A stretch of 64,000 nt of DNA, from NCBI RefSeq assembly GCF_963855985.1, contig NC_087106.1:1781001-1845000 (forward strand), read 5' to 3'. Within the stretch, counting starts at the first letter, position 1, and every line of letters begins with the position of its first letter. The stretch is from Ostrinia nubilalis. Lineage: Eukaryota; Arthropoda; Insecta; Lepidoptera; Crambidae. Both the position numbers and the translations under genes were made by a program. Below are positions 41,340-52,065 of this stretch, piece after piece. Below the pieces are notes generated by a model. It was not told where the DNA came from, made no database searches, and saw nothing but the letters and a program-made list of their open reading frames with translations.

Positions 41340-41954
41340 ATTTTAACTTCACCGCGAGGGCTAAAGGAGACCTTAAAAAACCTTTCTTCTTTGTCGTCTC
41401 GCTCTACACAACATTTTATTTATGTGAAATGTTTTAGAAGGAGCTTCATAGGTATTATTATTTAAAGTACGACAATAATTTAGGACTGAGAAACAGGAAA
41501 GACATTACAAAAGAAGAAAATTATACAATTTCTTATTCTTCGAATTCATTACTGTTTTAAAGACTATCATAAAGATATTCTTAGAATTGTTTCCACAAAA
41601 AAATAACAACAATCTTAAATCTAAAGTGACGTTAACATGACTTAACAACGAAAACTTTAACATTGTCCTAATTTGATATTTTTACTAGCCTCAATTAAAG
41701 TCGAAAATAGACCTTAGATTAATACAAAAAAAGAACCTTATTATTATCTAGCTAGATAGAACTTTTCGATTGAATAGTTCAAGAAACCCTTTCAAAGGGC
41801 ATCAGACAAAGAAACGCCAAGGGCGAATATACTGCAGTGGTAAGACTACAAATAATGACTCACAATCGATGTGGATTAATGAAAAGATTAATGTAACACA
41901 ACTAATTGGATAGGTGGGCTTGGGTGTGATAACATAATAGAGAAAGACTAAGTA
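41340..41954. other. Unique AT-rich sequence
   Basis: Nothing recognised. Confidence 0.4.
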
Positions 41955-42130
41955 AGAGTAGGCGCACACCGTTGATTTTTCGTCGTCCGAGAGTTTAGTC
42001 GGGCAGTTGATCAGTATGGGCATGTATGGGGTGCGCACACTACGCCGATTCGATTTGGACGATTCTTCATACAATTTAAAATCGGGCACAACTATCGGCC
42101 AACTAAAAATCAACTGTGTGCGCCTACTCT
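41955..42130. mobile_element. MITE, GAGTAGGCGCACAC ends, TAA duplication
   Basis: agagtaggcgcacaccgttg and the complement of caactgtgtgcgcctactct are inverted repeats extending about 35 bp. taa flanks both sides. Confidence 0.82.
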
Positions 42131-42252
42131 AAGGCTGAGTTGCACCACCAAACTTTGACCGTAACTACAACGATAACCGGTGATTTTGTATGGAGTTTGG
42201 CAGATTTTTGACGTTTATTACAGTCAGAATAAGATGTTGCAACCCAGACTGT
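42131..42252. mobile_element. MITE, AAGGCTGAGTTGCACCA family
   Basis: aaggctgagttgcaccacca to agatgttgcaacccagac. It abuts the previous MITE directly. Confidence 0.8.
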
Positions 42253-42397
42253 TTTTGATGAAAGTCTTTGAGACCCAAAGCTGTCAATCGACACGAATCA
42301 TTTCTATGTTTGACTGATTCATGAAACTAGATTAGTCATATTTCTTGAAAATAATTTGAAAACTTTTGAGTTGTTTTAAAGATTATCAGTAATTTGT

Positions 42398-42665
42398 TAT
42401 TGCAAAAATTACTAATAGTCTCGTTAGCCCCTCGCACTAAGCTGAATATGCTTGTGTCACGAGTGGGCTCACCACAATAGTCAAGCGGTGGTGGGGACCG
42501 AACCCGCGTTCCGCGGATCTTGACACCGACACCCTTGGGCTATTATCAATTATTTGAACGACAGCTACAGTTAGAGACTGGAATTCACTGCCTGCTGCTG
42601 TTTTTCCTGAACACTTTAATCCGGACTCTTTCAAGGCGAGAGTGAATAGACACTAACAGTGCAGA
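42398..42665 (+). pseudogene. Repeat S plus LINE C-terminal fragment
   Basis: 42398-42478 matches repeat S at 38195. From about 42550 the plus frame reads [32 protein letters not shown], stop. The part between (cttgggctattatcaattat) is also found beside the LINE fragment at 40706, so it belongs to the same element. Confidence 0.68.
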
Positions 42666-43200
42666 TATGGCCAGTCCGACCCCTTCACCGTTCGGCTATC
42701 GTGGCTTCCTAAGTTAATGTAGAAGCACAAGCTTGCTACTTTCATGTCCTTGTTACTTAAGATAGGAAGCGAAACTACTGTTCTTGATTTGCATTATAAT
42801 AGGTATTCAGGTGAAACTAAAATAATACTCAACAATTTGCTGAGTTAGCAGCGTATGCTAGCCTAGATATCTCTCACGAGAGATTGAGGTATTTAGTTTA
42901 TGTGATGTGAAAATTTAGTTTAATGTAAAGGTCATTGCAGACTTATCAACTCGGAAAGAGATGCAGGAGTGCGCTGCCATCAATGCCGGGTTATTATTTC
43001 CGATCTTTGCCATTTGACGTTTTAAAATCGTTCAACTATATAGTAACTCGGCATTGGTGGCAGCGCCCTCTTGCAAATGAAATTTCAGTGTTCCAACGTG
43101 GCAAAAATCGGAACCAGCGATCCGTTATTGACGGTGGGGCCCCCTGTCAATGTCACGGGTGCGACGGTTCAGTGTATGACATCTTGACCTACTTGACTTA
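42666..43200. other. Unique sequence
   Basis: The frame at 42935-43201 has no recognised domain. Confidence 0.4.
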
Positions 43201-43201
43201 A

Positions 43202-43520
43202 GGTCCTATGTCCCCTATATGGGGCAGAGGGCGTCCACAACAGTCCTGCATCGCGTTCGGCCTTGAGATTCGCGCTTGAATTCGCTCCAGGTCTTGCCGA
43301 TTTTCTTCGCCTCGTCTGCTACAGTGCGCCGCCAAGTTTGCTTGGGGCGACCACGTTTGCGTTTTCTTTGAGGGTTCAATCCAGAGCCTGCTTGGGGATT
43401 TGATCGGGGTCCCTTCGGAGAGTGTGGCCAATCCAGTTCCACTTGTGGCGCTTGATCTGCTGGTCGATCGGAATTTCGTGGTAGGACATCTAATGCCAGA
43501 ATTTGCTTGACATCCGTGAG
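43202..43520 (-). pseudogene. LINE reverse-transcriptase C-terminal tail, frameshifted
   Basis: Minus frame one reads YHEIPIDQQIKRHKWNWIGH, TLRRDPDQIPKQALD. After a one-base shift, GLNPQRKRKRGRPKQTWRRT, VADEAKKIGKTWSEFKRES and VVDALCPI-stop follow. The W-GH-LRR and RKRGRP-TWRR signature is the tail of RTE-like LINEs. It is a family different from the 47980 element. The clade is uncertain. Confidence 0.72.
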
Positions 43521-44002
43521 AACAGTGTGTCCGTTATGAATGCAAAAATAACGAATGAGGTGTGAACACACCAGCGTAATGGCCAGTTTCCAACTCCCCA
43601 ACTCCTATCTTAGACTTAATGATGATGAAGGGTTCATTTTCTTTACATTACTTACTTGAGAAGTTTTAATTGAAGAAAATAAAGAATAGATAAAAACGCG
43701 ATGATTTCAATTTTAAAGATTAGATTGTGATAATAATATTTAAGTAAACTGTATTTTCAAAATGAATTTGTTATGTATATGAACTATGTTTAAAAATTCA
43801 ATACATTTTATTTCGATTCGTTATGACTGACTCCTCCACTTCATTCAGTCATATAAAAACATAATCCTCCTTCTGTCACAGTCGGGTAAAAATGACAGGT
43901 TTTAGTTGATGTATATAGGATATCTATAATATTTTTATAATATCCTACCTAAATTTTCTAGGAATAAACGTGACCCATAAATAACTTTGTAAAGACAAAA
44001 AG

Positions 44003-44150
44003 CTAAGCGCTCCTGCACACGACGCCGCCGCCGCGCCGCCCCCGCGCTTTTGCACTGGCGAAATTATGCTTTGATGGCGCGGTAGCGGCGCGGCGGCGGC
44101 GCGGCAGCGGTTTTACTTGGTGCGTATGTGTCGTGTGCAGAAGCGCTAAC
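44003..44150. mobile_element. GC-rich MITE, TTAGCGCTTCTGCACACGAC ends
   Basis: taagcgctcctgcacacgac pairs with gtcgtgtgcagaagcgctaa. The arms continue as runs of gccgcc and ggcggc, so the whole element folds back. Confidence 0.85.
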
Positions 44151-45280
44151 AATAGGCACTTGTGCACAGTTTAAATCTTCTCAAAAAGATAAACATGACG
44201 TCATAAACAACTTTTACTTACATCAGTTAATAAGTATTGCCCCTTAACTCTTGTTTACCAAGATGCGTATCATCGCCCCCAAAATTCCTGTGAACAAAAC
44301 TTACAAGTTACGAGTACATCAGTTCATATCGCGGCAGAATCGCATAAGGGCGGTTACACGGCCCCATTCTGTATTAAGGACGTAGCACACCAATCTACCC
44401 GTAAAGGGATCGTAACCGTATCAACCACAGATCACAGAAACTAAAGGGAGATGTGACAAGGGGGCGGGGCCGGCGTCGCAGCAATATGCCCAAAAACAGA
44501 ACACATTGCTCGTGAAAGCAATGATGACAGCAGCGACGTCATAATGTAAACAGCTTGCATTGCTTCCGAAGAATTTCTAACACACACTGAGTTTCGAACT
44601 CAGCGCATTAGATGGCATCTCTCTATATCTCTATGGTATCAACTCGAGGCGGTCAGTATTCTTTGTATGAAACTCCATACTGCAAGGCACACTTATCCGC
44701 ACTGACGTAAACGCCTCGCCTTGCGGTTGACAGCGCGCGAAAGGCGATGACAGCTCGCGAAAGGCAATACGGTGTTGATCCCTTTCCGAGTTGATAAGTC
44801 TGCTATGAGCTTTACTCGCCCTATAATAACCTCGAACCATTCTGCCCTTAAGATAATGAATTTGCCCAAAGAAAATTCAGACGTATTTTGTACAGTCCGG
44901 CCCTGAAAACTCGACTGTTTTGTAGGAATAAAAAAAAATCTTTTTAGAGTTTTGTTGTTTTTATTTATTTGAATGATGAGATGAAAATTTTAGCTGACAA
45001 AAAGCAAAAATATCAACAGTACTAGCTCGATGTGGAAGTCAGTAAACCAAGTGAAAAATAAAAAAAAACTTATAAAACTTATTTATGTAAATGTTCTCAC
45101 TTGGATAGTAATTTAACTTGAAAATACAAGTAATTTTGTTTTGGAGAGCACGTCAAGATTTCGTGCCGGTATGATAGAGCCTTATCAAAAGCCTATAGCT
45201 GATCATAAAATTAGATAGCGGTTACAGATGATCTCAATTAATTCTTTCAACTTCAATTCATTATTTCAAGCGCTCTCTGC
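44151..45280. other. Unique sequence
   Basis: No supported feature. The frame at 44631-44840 shows no domain. Confidence 0.4.
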
Positions 45281-45400
45281 CCTGTAAGTGCCCATTCAGT
45301 AAGTGCAGGTATCCTGGACTGCATCCCCTTAACATCATGTGTGATTCCTGTCAAATACTACCAACTGTGTGCTGCATAAAAAATATACAAAACAGAGGAA
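45281..45400 (+). mobile_element. LINE 3' fragment, diverged
   Basis: ctctgccctgtaagtgccca, actgcatccccttaacatca and tgctgcataaaaaa resemble the 3' UTR of the 25405 element. Confidence 0.5.
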
Positions 45401-45884
45401 AAAATGCAAGAGAAAATGTATCGTGTATTTTTAATGACTTTAAAATGTTTAATGCCAACCAAACCATAAAATAAATCATTCTTATTTGAATGAGGCGCAT
45501 TTATCTTAGAGCTCACAAAGTCCCGGATTTATTACACCTTTGTTTCTTTCAAGGTGCGGTTTGAATGTCAGTGCACAATAAAATAATGTTTTTGTAAAAC
45601 TTTTGCTTTAAATGCCAACAACAAATACTAATATTTGAGTGGTAAATATGTACCTACTACTTTTAGGATACCTACCTACCTACATACTTACTAATTTTAG
45701 AGTCATTTATTCGACTACATCCCCGTAAAATTCAGTTTATCAGAAAACGACCTAACTCAAAATCGTAAAAAAATATAGGTAGACAAATACTTTAGTTGAA
45801 TTAATTTAAACCGGTTTTTAATATTCAATGTTACATTATGCAACGCGAAAGTTTAAATTTATTAAATACTTTAGTTTCATTAAA

Positions 45885-45942
45885 ATTCGTTCAGTAGTGT
45901 TAAAACATCCATTTACATCCTCACATTTATAATATCAGTAGT
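45885..45942 (-). mobile_element. Helitron-like type C fragment
   Basis: aattcgttcagtagtgttaa to acatttataatatcagtag, 5' end only. Confidence 0.45.
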
Positions 45943-45965
45943 ATTGACTTCTGACTCACTTAAGG

Positions 45966-46098
45966 GTCTTCCAAAGACTTGGCCCACTTTTAGCTTGGCC
46001 CACGGGCCAAGTCGCTGGATTGAATTTTAAGTATTTTTTCTTCCCTTGGCTTGACTTGGCACGTGTTCTAAGCTAAAAGTGGGCCAAGTCACTGGAAC
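45966..46098. mobile_element. Foldback element, GACTTGGCCCACTTTTAGCTT repeats
   Basis: The 21-base repeat at 45976-45996 is perfectly inverted at 46070-46090, with looser pairing outside. A second small palindrome, cttggcccacgggccaag, lies inside. Confidence 0.8.
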
Positions 46099-46435
46099 TA
46101 CATAATGATTCTGATTTTCACGAACCTAAAGAACATTTGTTTTTTGTGTCGGACTGTACATCAAAACACAGCGTTCGCCAGAAAGTAGGTGACCACAAAT
46201 TAATGAACGTTTTCCTTGGATCCTTTTATGACGGTTGTGCACCAACGCCGAGCGCATTACAGGCGATATTGAAGCGATATATTTATTAGAGCAGGCACAA
46301 TATTGAAGGGAATGTCAAGATTAAATTATGAACGACGCACAAATAGACCATTTTTGTTCGTAATATACCTTATTTTATCAATAAAAAGATTACATTTTCA
46401 TTTTTCAGTTATCTAAGATAAGACAGTTAGTTTGG

Positions 46436-46568
46436 CAGTTAGAGGTAAGATAGCCAGTTCCTCCGTGGTTGAGGATTCCGGGTGAAGCTCGCTTCCACCT
46501 TCGGCCTGATCATCACTTACCATCAGGTGAGATGCAGTCCAAGAGCTTCCTCGTTGTGGATAAAAAAA
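46436..46568 (+). mobile_element. SINE/LINE 3' unit, A-tailed
   Basis: gttagaggtaagatagccag to cttcctcgttgtggataaaa, nearly identical to 61868-61998. Confidence 0.65.
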
Positions 46569-47391
46569 ATCTGTCTCTCGCTTTGCAACGGAGAATTTTC
46601 TTAATAGGTATCATGAGGATAACACATCTATTGCGGTCCATTTTTCTAAATTATCTGCGATCGTTCACACCACGAAATCGTGACACGGTGCGATGTCGTA
46701 TCGCTCTGCTCATCGTATATTCCCACGATACGACGTCGCATCGGGAATCGGGATACGTTGCCGCGTCGTAGCACGATGCGTCGTCGCATCGTAGGGTATT
46801 TATGTGTACTAGATACCCCTACACCTTGGAACTTGCATGCGTTTTACCTACCTTATCTGTAGCCCTAGCCCGTAACATGCCATGAGGTGTTTTAAAAACT
46901 ATTCACACTGGATTAAGTCCTAACACCAGTTATTTAACAGTGTACAATGCAGCCGCTAGCTGACGAATTCATTATTTCACAACAAAACCATTACAAGTAC
47001 GAACGAAACAATAACTTCAAGCAGGGCTGGCTCTGACGTAGCAGTTAAGTCTTAACTGATGGTCAAGTGTTTGTTAAACGTCTGAATTTTAAAGTAAATG
47101 AGGTTTTAATGTAGTGGAATCATTTAAATGCTAGCATTTGTGAAGTTGAAGAAAATGCGGTTATAATCGTAGGACTAAGGAACTTATGCATCGATTTCCC
47201 CAACCGATCTGGCCTGCAGCATTCGGGATTGTGGTTCGAACCATTCATTTGCCTCCGTTGGTTGACAAAGGTGACTGTGTTTCTTCCGCAACTTCTTCTC
47301 AGCACGTAGCGGCAAGCTATATTTGACTGACTAATGATTTAAATAAATCAGAGAATTATTATTGTGCTCCCGCAGTGGAGATTAAGAGCGT
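46569..47391. other. Unique sequence with a GC-rich inverted-repeat patch
   Basis: 46692-46743 contains gatgtcgtatcg and cgatacgacgtcgcatc, an imperfect inverted pair, within a zone of repeated cgatgcg/cgtcgca words (46690-46795). It may be part of a decayed MITE. Confidence 0.35.
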
Positions 47392-47539
47392 TTTTACATT
47401 TAGGCGACAGCGCGATCAGTCGCGCGCCGAAAATTTCATACTATGTGACAGCGGATGCATTCCTTCACAATCACATTATAAAAACGCCGCTGCCGCGCTG
47501 CAGTCGCGCTTCTAACGCCATAATGTGAAAGCGCTCTAA
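47392..47539. mobile_element. MITE, imperfect AGAGCG(T)TTTACATT ends
   Basis: aagagcgtttttacatttag pairs imperfectly with the complement of taatgtgaaagcgctct. G+C-rich interior (gcgcgatcagtcgcgcgcc). Confidence 0.55.
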
Positions 47540-47894
47540 ATGATCTGATGACGTTCGACGATCCAGCACTTTTGTGTAACTAACGTTATGCTAAACGACA
47601 ATTTAACTCTTTTATAGTGAATCGGACACCACACGCATTCACGGCGTAATAGTGAGGTAGAAGACACCCACACAGTTTGTTTCTTGTAAAAGAGGGGAAT
47701 GACACGCAATTCCTACGAATGGCATACGCAGTAGGTACGTGTTCCGTCATGCCAACAAACTAATATTTAATATTGTACGCTTGACAGGCACGCAGGTATC
47801 ACTATAGTGGCTGATACGGTCAATGACCTAAAAAAGACAATATTGTATCTTAACAATCCTACTTCCTACTAATATTATAAATGCGAAAGTTTAG

Positions 47895-49382
47895 ATGTCT
47901 GAATTGGATGGATGTTTGTTACTCTTTCACGCAAAAACTACTGAACGGATTTTGATGAAACTTTACAGTATTATTATTTCTTATGCTATTATTTATTATG
48001 CTCTTCAGAAGCTGTTCAATTCCGTCATCCTCGAAGGAAAAACGCCTACGACATGGCACAGAAGTGTGGTGATACTCTTCTTCAAAAAAGGTGACAAAAC
48101 CTTGTTGAAGAATTATAGACCCATCTCACTTCTGAGCCATGTCTACAAGCTGTTTTCGAGAGTCATTACGAATCGTCTCGCTCGCAGGCTCGACGACTTC
48201 CAGCCTCCCGAACAAGCCGGTTTCCGAAAAGGCTTTGGTACCATAGACCACATACATACGCTGCGGCAGATTATACAGAAGACCGAGGAGTATAATCAGC
48301 CACTTTGCCTGGCGTTTGTGGATTATGAGAAAGCCTTCGATTCGGTCGAGACCTGGGCAGTGCTACAGTCTCTCCAAAGGTGCCAAATTGACTATCGTTA
48401 TATCGAAGTGTTAAAAAGTTTATACAAAAACGCCACAATGTCAGTCCGCCTCCAGGATCGGGACTCGAAACCTATCCAGTTGCAGCGAGGGGTAAGACAG
48501 GGAGACGTCATATCTCCAAAACTGTTTACCACCGCCCTGGAAGATGTCTTCAAGCTCTTGGACTGGAGCGGATTTGGCATAAATATCAACGGTGAGTACA
48601 TCACCCACCTTCGATTCGCGGACGATATCGTAGTCATGGCTGAAACCTTGGAAGATATAGGCACAATGCTCGATGGCCTCAGTAGAGCCTCTCAACAAGT
48701 GGGTCTCAAAATGAACATGGACAAGACAAAAATCATGTCTAATGTCCGTGTCGCACCCACTCCTTTGAAGGTTGGAGACTCTACACTCGAAGTTGTTGAC
48801 AATTATGTATACCCGGGACAAACAGTCCAGTTAGGTAGGGCCAACTTCGAGAAAGAGGTCAATCGTCGAATCCAACTCGGCTGGGCAGCGTTCGGGAAGC
48901 TACGCAATATACTCACGTCCGAAATATCGCAGTGTCTCAAGACAAAAGTCTTCGAGCAGTGTGTGCTGCCAGTGTTGATTTATGGATCTGAAACGTGGTC
49001 GCTTACTATGGGCCTCATAAGAAGGCTCAAGGTCACCCAAAGGGCGATGGAGCGGGCCATGCTTGGAGTTTCCCTGCGTGATCGAATCAGAAATGAGGAG
49101 ATCCGCAGGAGAACCAAAGTGACCGACATAGCTCGCAGAATTGCTAAAACCAAGTGGCAGTGGGCGGGGCACATAGCTCGTAGAGACGATGGCCGTTGGG
49201 GCAGAAAAGTTCTCGAGTGGCGACCACGGGCTGGAAGACGTAGCGTGGGCAGGCCTCCTACTAGGTGGACCGACGATCTCGTAAAGGTCGCGGGAAGAGC
49301 CTGGATGCGGGCAGCGCAGGACCGTGCATTGTGGAAAACCTTGGAGGAGGCCTTTGTCCAGCAGTGGACGTCATTTGGCTGA
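47895..49382 (+). CDS. RTE-clade reverse transcriptase (5'-truncated, intact frame)
   Basis: The 495-codon frame is unbroken. Residues 1 to about 28 (MSELDGCLLLFHAKTTERIL...) come from the host Helitron-like element, so the ATG at 47895 is not a native start. The RTE part starts at about residue 29. Reverse transcriptase motifs: YRPISLL 74-80, GFRKGFGTID 109-118, AFVDYEKAFD 140-149 (catalytic D143), GVRQGDVISPKLF 199-211, LRFADDIVV 239-247 (D243, D244). The C-terminal region contains EEIRRRTK, WQWAGHIARR, GRPPTRWTDD and ends AFVQQWTSFG. The endonuclease domain is absent. YPGQTVQLG replaces the usual YLGQTV. The frame implies recent insertion; it is the reference for the window's shorter CGTT-tailed copies. 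Confidence 0.88.
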   Translation: MSELDGCLLLFHAKTTERILMKLYSIIISYAIIYYALQKLFNSVILEGKTPTTWHRSVVILFFKKGDKTLLKNYRPISLLSHVYKLFSRVITNRLARRLDDFQPPEQAGFRKGFGTIDHIHTLRQIIQKTEEYNQPLCLAFVDYEKAFDSVETWAVLQSLQRCQIDYRYIEVLKSLYKNATMSVRLQDRDSKPIQLQRGVRQGDVISPKLFTTALEDVFKLLDWSGFGININGEYITHLRFADDIVVMAETLEDIGTMLDGLSRASQQVGLKMNMDKTKIMSNVRVAPTPLKVGDSTLEVVDNYVYPGQTVQLGRANFEKEVNRRIQLGWAAFGKLRNILTSEISQCLKTKVFEQCVLPVLIYGSETWSLTMGLIRRLKVTQRAMERAMLGVSLRDRIRNEEIRRRTKVTDIARRIAKTKWQWAGHIARRDDGRWGRKVLEWRPRAGRRSVGRPPTRWTDDLVKVAGRAWMRAAQDRALWKTLEEAFVQQWTSFG

Positions 49383-49398
49383 AACGAACGAACGAACG
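47980..49398 (+). mobile_element. RTE retrotransposon, 5'-truncated, CGAA-tailed, 10-bp target duplication
   Basis: attattattt at 47970-47979 and 49399-49408 flanks the insert. The 3' end is gaaacgaacgaacgaacg, the tail of the CGTT/AACG subfamily found elsewhere in the window. Confidence 0.85.
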
Positions 49399-49804
49399 AT
49401 TATTATTTATAACCCAGAATAACATATAGGCTATAATTAATGACTATATGTGACAAATAATTTTCAACATAAATAAGACGTGTCTAAAAAGCGTCATCTA
49501 TCGTCATTGGTTAAAATCTACAGCGCTGGACAAACTACTGTTTTTGACGTTCGTAAATATTCATGCGGGGGAAGCCGTGAAACGCCATCTATCAACATGA
49601 TATCAAACAACAGATTTTACGAACTAAGGAGTAAAACGAGGTCCACGCGTACGAAGTCGCGGGCGGCCGCTAGTATATTATAATCGTTCAGTCATAATAG
49701 GACGTCTACGCTGAAAAGAAAACAAGCAATGTTATTCTAATGACACCACCTTTTAATGGACACACCTTGACCTGTACGAACGCTGTGAGGTAACTTTTTT
49801 CTAA

Positions 49805-50460
49805 CCTTTTTTTTTTTTTTTTTTTTTTTTTTCGTCGGGAAATGCTTTGCGCATACCCACTGGTCTATGGGGACGGCCAGTGGGTTATGTGGGACTCTCC
49901 CCACCTACCCACTAAAGGCGGGGCCTACCCACTAAAACCCGACGGTTTCCACCAGAGCCCAAAGAAACGGAGCCGCGAGTTATTGTCCTGGTTGGACATT
50001 CGTCCGCAGCTCCGCCTCAGGCTAGAGGCTCGCTCACGAGCAAGCCTCTCTGGCTTCGAGGGAACCCCCAGTCCCCTCCTCCAGTTGTTTTTTATAGAGG
50101 TTTTCTCCTCGCGGCCCTGGTATAACAGGACCCCCGGCCCGCCGTAGCGGGTTACGGTCTGCTCTATGCCGCTGCTCGGTCAGCTCTGCTGATCAGAGAA
50201 GTACCGAGAGCGGCCCTCCAAAGAATGGGCCCGGGCAAACGCCCCGCCAGCCCCCACCTGTGGGGGTTTTTAAAGATGTCCCCTGCATCGTGGCCCGGGC
50301 AAATGCCTCGACGGCCCCCGGCCCACTCAATTGTGGGTTACGGGTTGCCCGACAGACCCGCCGAGTTGACGAGACCTGCCGCGCAGGTGAGAAGTTAGCC
50401 GCCCGCGTGAACAGACCACGCGGACGTTGCCCAGGGTGCACCACGAGGAGGTTGCCTACC
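49805..50460 (-). mobile_element. GC-rich retro-insert with 27-base poly(A), unidentified
   Basis: A plus-strand poly-T run (49806-49832) starts a 650-bp G+C-rich block that ends abruptly inside an AAGGCTGAG MITE at about 50460. On the minus strand it is a poly(A)-tailed sequence, consistent with the 3' UTR of an R1/TRAS-type LINE or another retrotransposed transcript. The minus frame at 50193-50444 and plus frames here have no recognised domain. Confidence 0.6.
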
Positions 50461-50615
50461 CTGAGTTGTACTACCTTATTTTAACCGTGACTATAACAAT
50501 AACCGGTGTTTTTTGTATGGAGTTTGACAGATTTCCGGAGTTTTTTTGTATTGCGTTTGACAGATTATTGATGTTTGTAAAAGTTAAAGTCACATGGTGC
50601 AACCCAGCCTTACTC
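50461..50615. mobile_element. MITE, AAGGCTGAGTTGCACCA family, expanded
   Basis: ctgagttgtactaccttatt to cacatggtgcaacccagcct. The block around gagtttgacagatt is duplicated (50520 and 50553). Confidence 0.75.
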
Positions 50616-51045
50616 TAAAGTAACTATTGATTGATGACAGCAAGCCACATTTTTTTTACAGTTAAAAATGAATTGGTTTCAGTACTAAGTATAATTTTGT
50701 CTTCTTTAGAATTTATATCTTGGAATTAATGATAAATGATGTCAACTGTCCAATTGGTATGTACTAAATGAGTTGGCTTTTTATGATTAATGTATGATCA
50801 ATTTTAACAATAATTCTTAGAAAGATTTTGCACATAATAAGTTCATTTGACGTCACTGGCTTAAACATAGCTTAGTGAATGCACTATATTTAGCGTTGAA
50901 AGCAACTCAATTCCAATTTTACAGTTAATTAATCTAAATTAGTATTCAGGGCTAATGAGGTGTTTATTTAGAAATTGTCCACTGTAATTTTACTGATCAT
51001 TAGTGTCAAACTACTGATTTGAATCACTACATAACAAAAAATAAA
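50616..51045. other. Unique AT-rich sequence
   Basis: Nothing recognised. Confidence 0.4.
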
Positions 51046-51191
51046 GTCGTTTCCTGTATGTTTGTTCCTATGTATGCTTAGATCTTTAAAACTACGCAAC
51101 GGATTTTGATGCGGCTTTTTTATTAGATAGAGTGATTCAAGAGGAAGGTTTTTAAGTATTGTACCTGTGTGAAGCAGGGGCGGGTCGCTAG
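51046..51191 (+). mobile_element. Helitron-like element, type D
   Basis: tttcctgtatgtttgttcct to gaagcaggggcgggtcgctag, ending in CTAG. Partner of 2783. Confidence 0.6.
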
Positions 51192-51795
51192 TGTAATATA
51201 AAATGTTAAGCTGGAATCAAACTTTTTAGAATTTTTTAACCGACTCAAAAAAGGAGGAGGTTATTTCATATTTATTCAAGAAAAAGAAGCGTTGAAATGT
51301 TTTTAACGAGTAGTAAATAAGACACATTATAGACTACCTATGACTTTGATCTTTGTTTTATTTAATTATGTTGTTTATTCATAGGATTTACAAAAAAAGC
51401 AAAAAAGTCTAGTTTTTTACCATGGATCATTTAGCAATCATCAAAATATCCTTCTTCCAAGTAATAATTTCGTTATTATAAGTAAGGTATAAACTTCAAA
51501 GGTCTTCACATATTCAACAGCATTTTCCTATTACGCGAACCTTTGATATAGATCTCCCCTAACATGAAGTTCTTAGTATTTTGAATTTATTAATTAATGC
51601 TGATATTATTATTAAGCCTGAGTGACATCACATCAAATTCCCTTGGAGAGGAACCTTGAGGAATGTTTTTACTGTAAGAATATTCAACAGCCTTATAGTA
51701 AATGTTTATTTCTCCTGCTTCGTAGGTAATAAGGCTGGTTTCAAGTTCTATTTTCCGGTTCTCAATATTTTTAACTAAATTTGTCATACCAACGT
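51192..51795. other. Unique AT-rich sequence
   Basis: The minus frame at 51590-51835 runs into repeat P and has no recognised domain. Confidence 0.4.
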
Positions 51796-51945
51796 GAGAC
51801 GGGACTATTCCCATCTCTCGTTCCCACCGCTGCAACTCCTGTGTAGCCAGGATCTACAGCTTTACCGCCAATAAAACCCAACCAGTGAAGGTCAAGTTTG
51901 TCCCGGGGGAAAGTTAAACTGTCATTGGACCCGCAACGAAATTCA
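51796..51945 (-). repeat. Interspersed repeat P, long copy
   Basis: gggactattcccatctctcg to tcattggacccgcaacgaaa, close match to 21122. A decayed relative of the GAGGGCTATCG MITE (ggcgccattaacgagtaagg) follows at about 52016-52065. Confidence 0.65.
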
Positions 51946-52065
51946 TCAGGAGAAATAGCGCCATTGGCTAGTAAGGTTCATTCACTGTTAGTATAGGACA
52001 GTGGATAAATTCAGTTGGCGCCATTAACGAGTAAGGGCCTGTCATTCGACCATGGCACCAGTTAT

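Larger units (their letters stand above)
47864..49676 (+). mobile_element. Helitron-like type C element split by an RTE insertion
   Basis: The left part tcctactaatattataaatg to acttt..acagt matches 28912. After the RTE, the sequence resumes with attattatttataacccaga and ataacatataggctataatt, as in 28912. From about 49455 it departs from 28912 and ends with a type B-like terminus (cgcgggcggccgctag), so either this copy is a mosaic or a second element landed in it. Confidence 0.65.

Noticed and set aside
42480..42540. tRNA-derived SINE head on the minus strand (ggttcggtccccacc)
   Set aside because: The same sequence continues into a plus-strand LINE fragment shared with 40706, so the B-box match is probably coincidence.
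46690..46800. Clustered cgatgcg/cgtcgca words as a regulatory array
   Set aside because: More easily read as the interior of a decayed inverted-repeat element; no spacing regularity.
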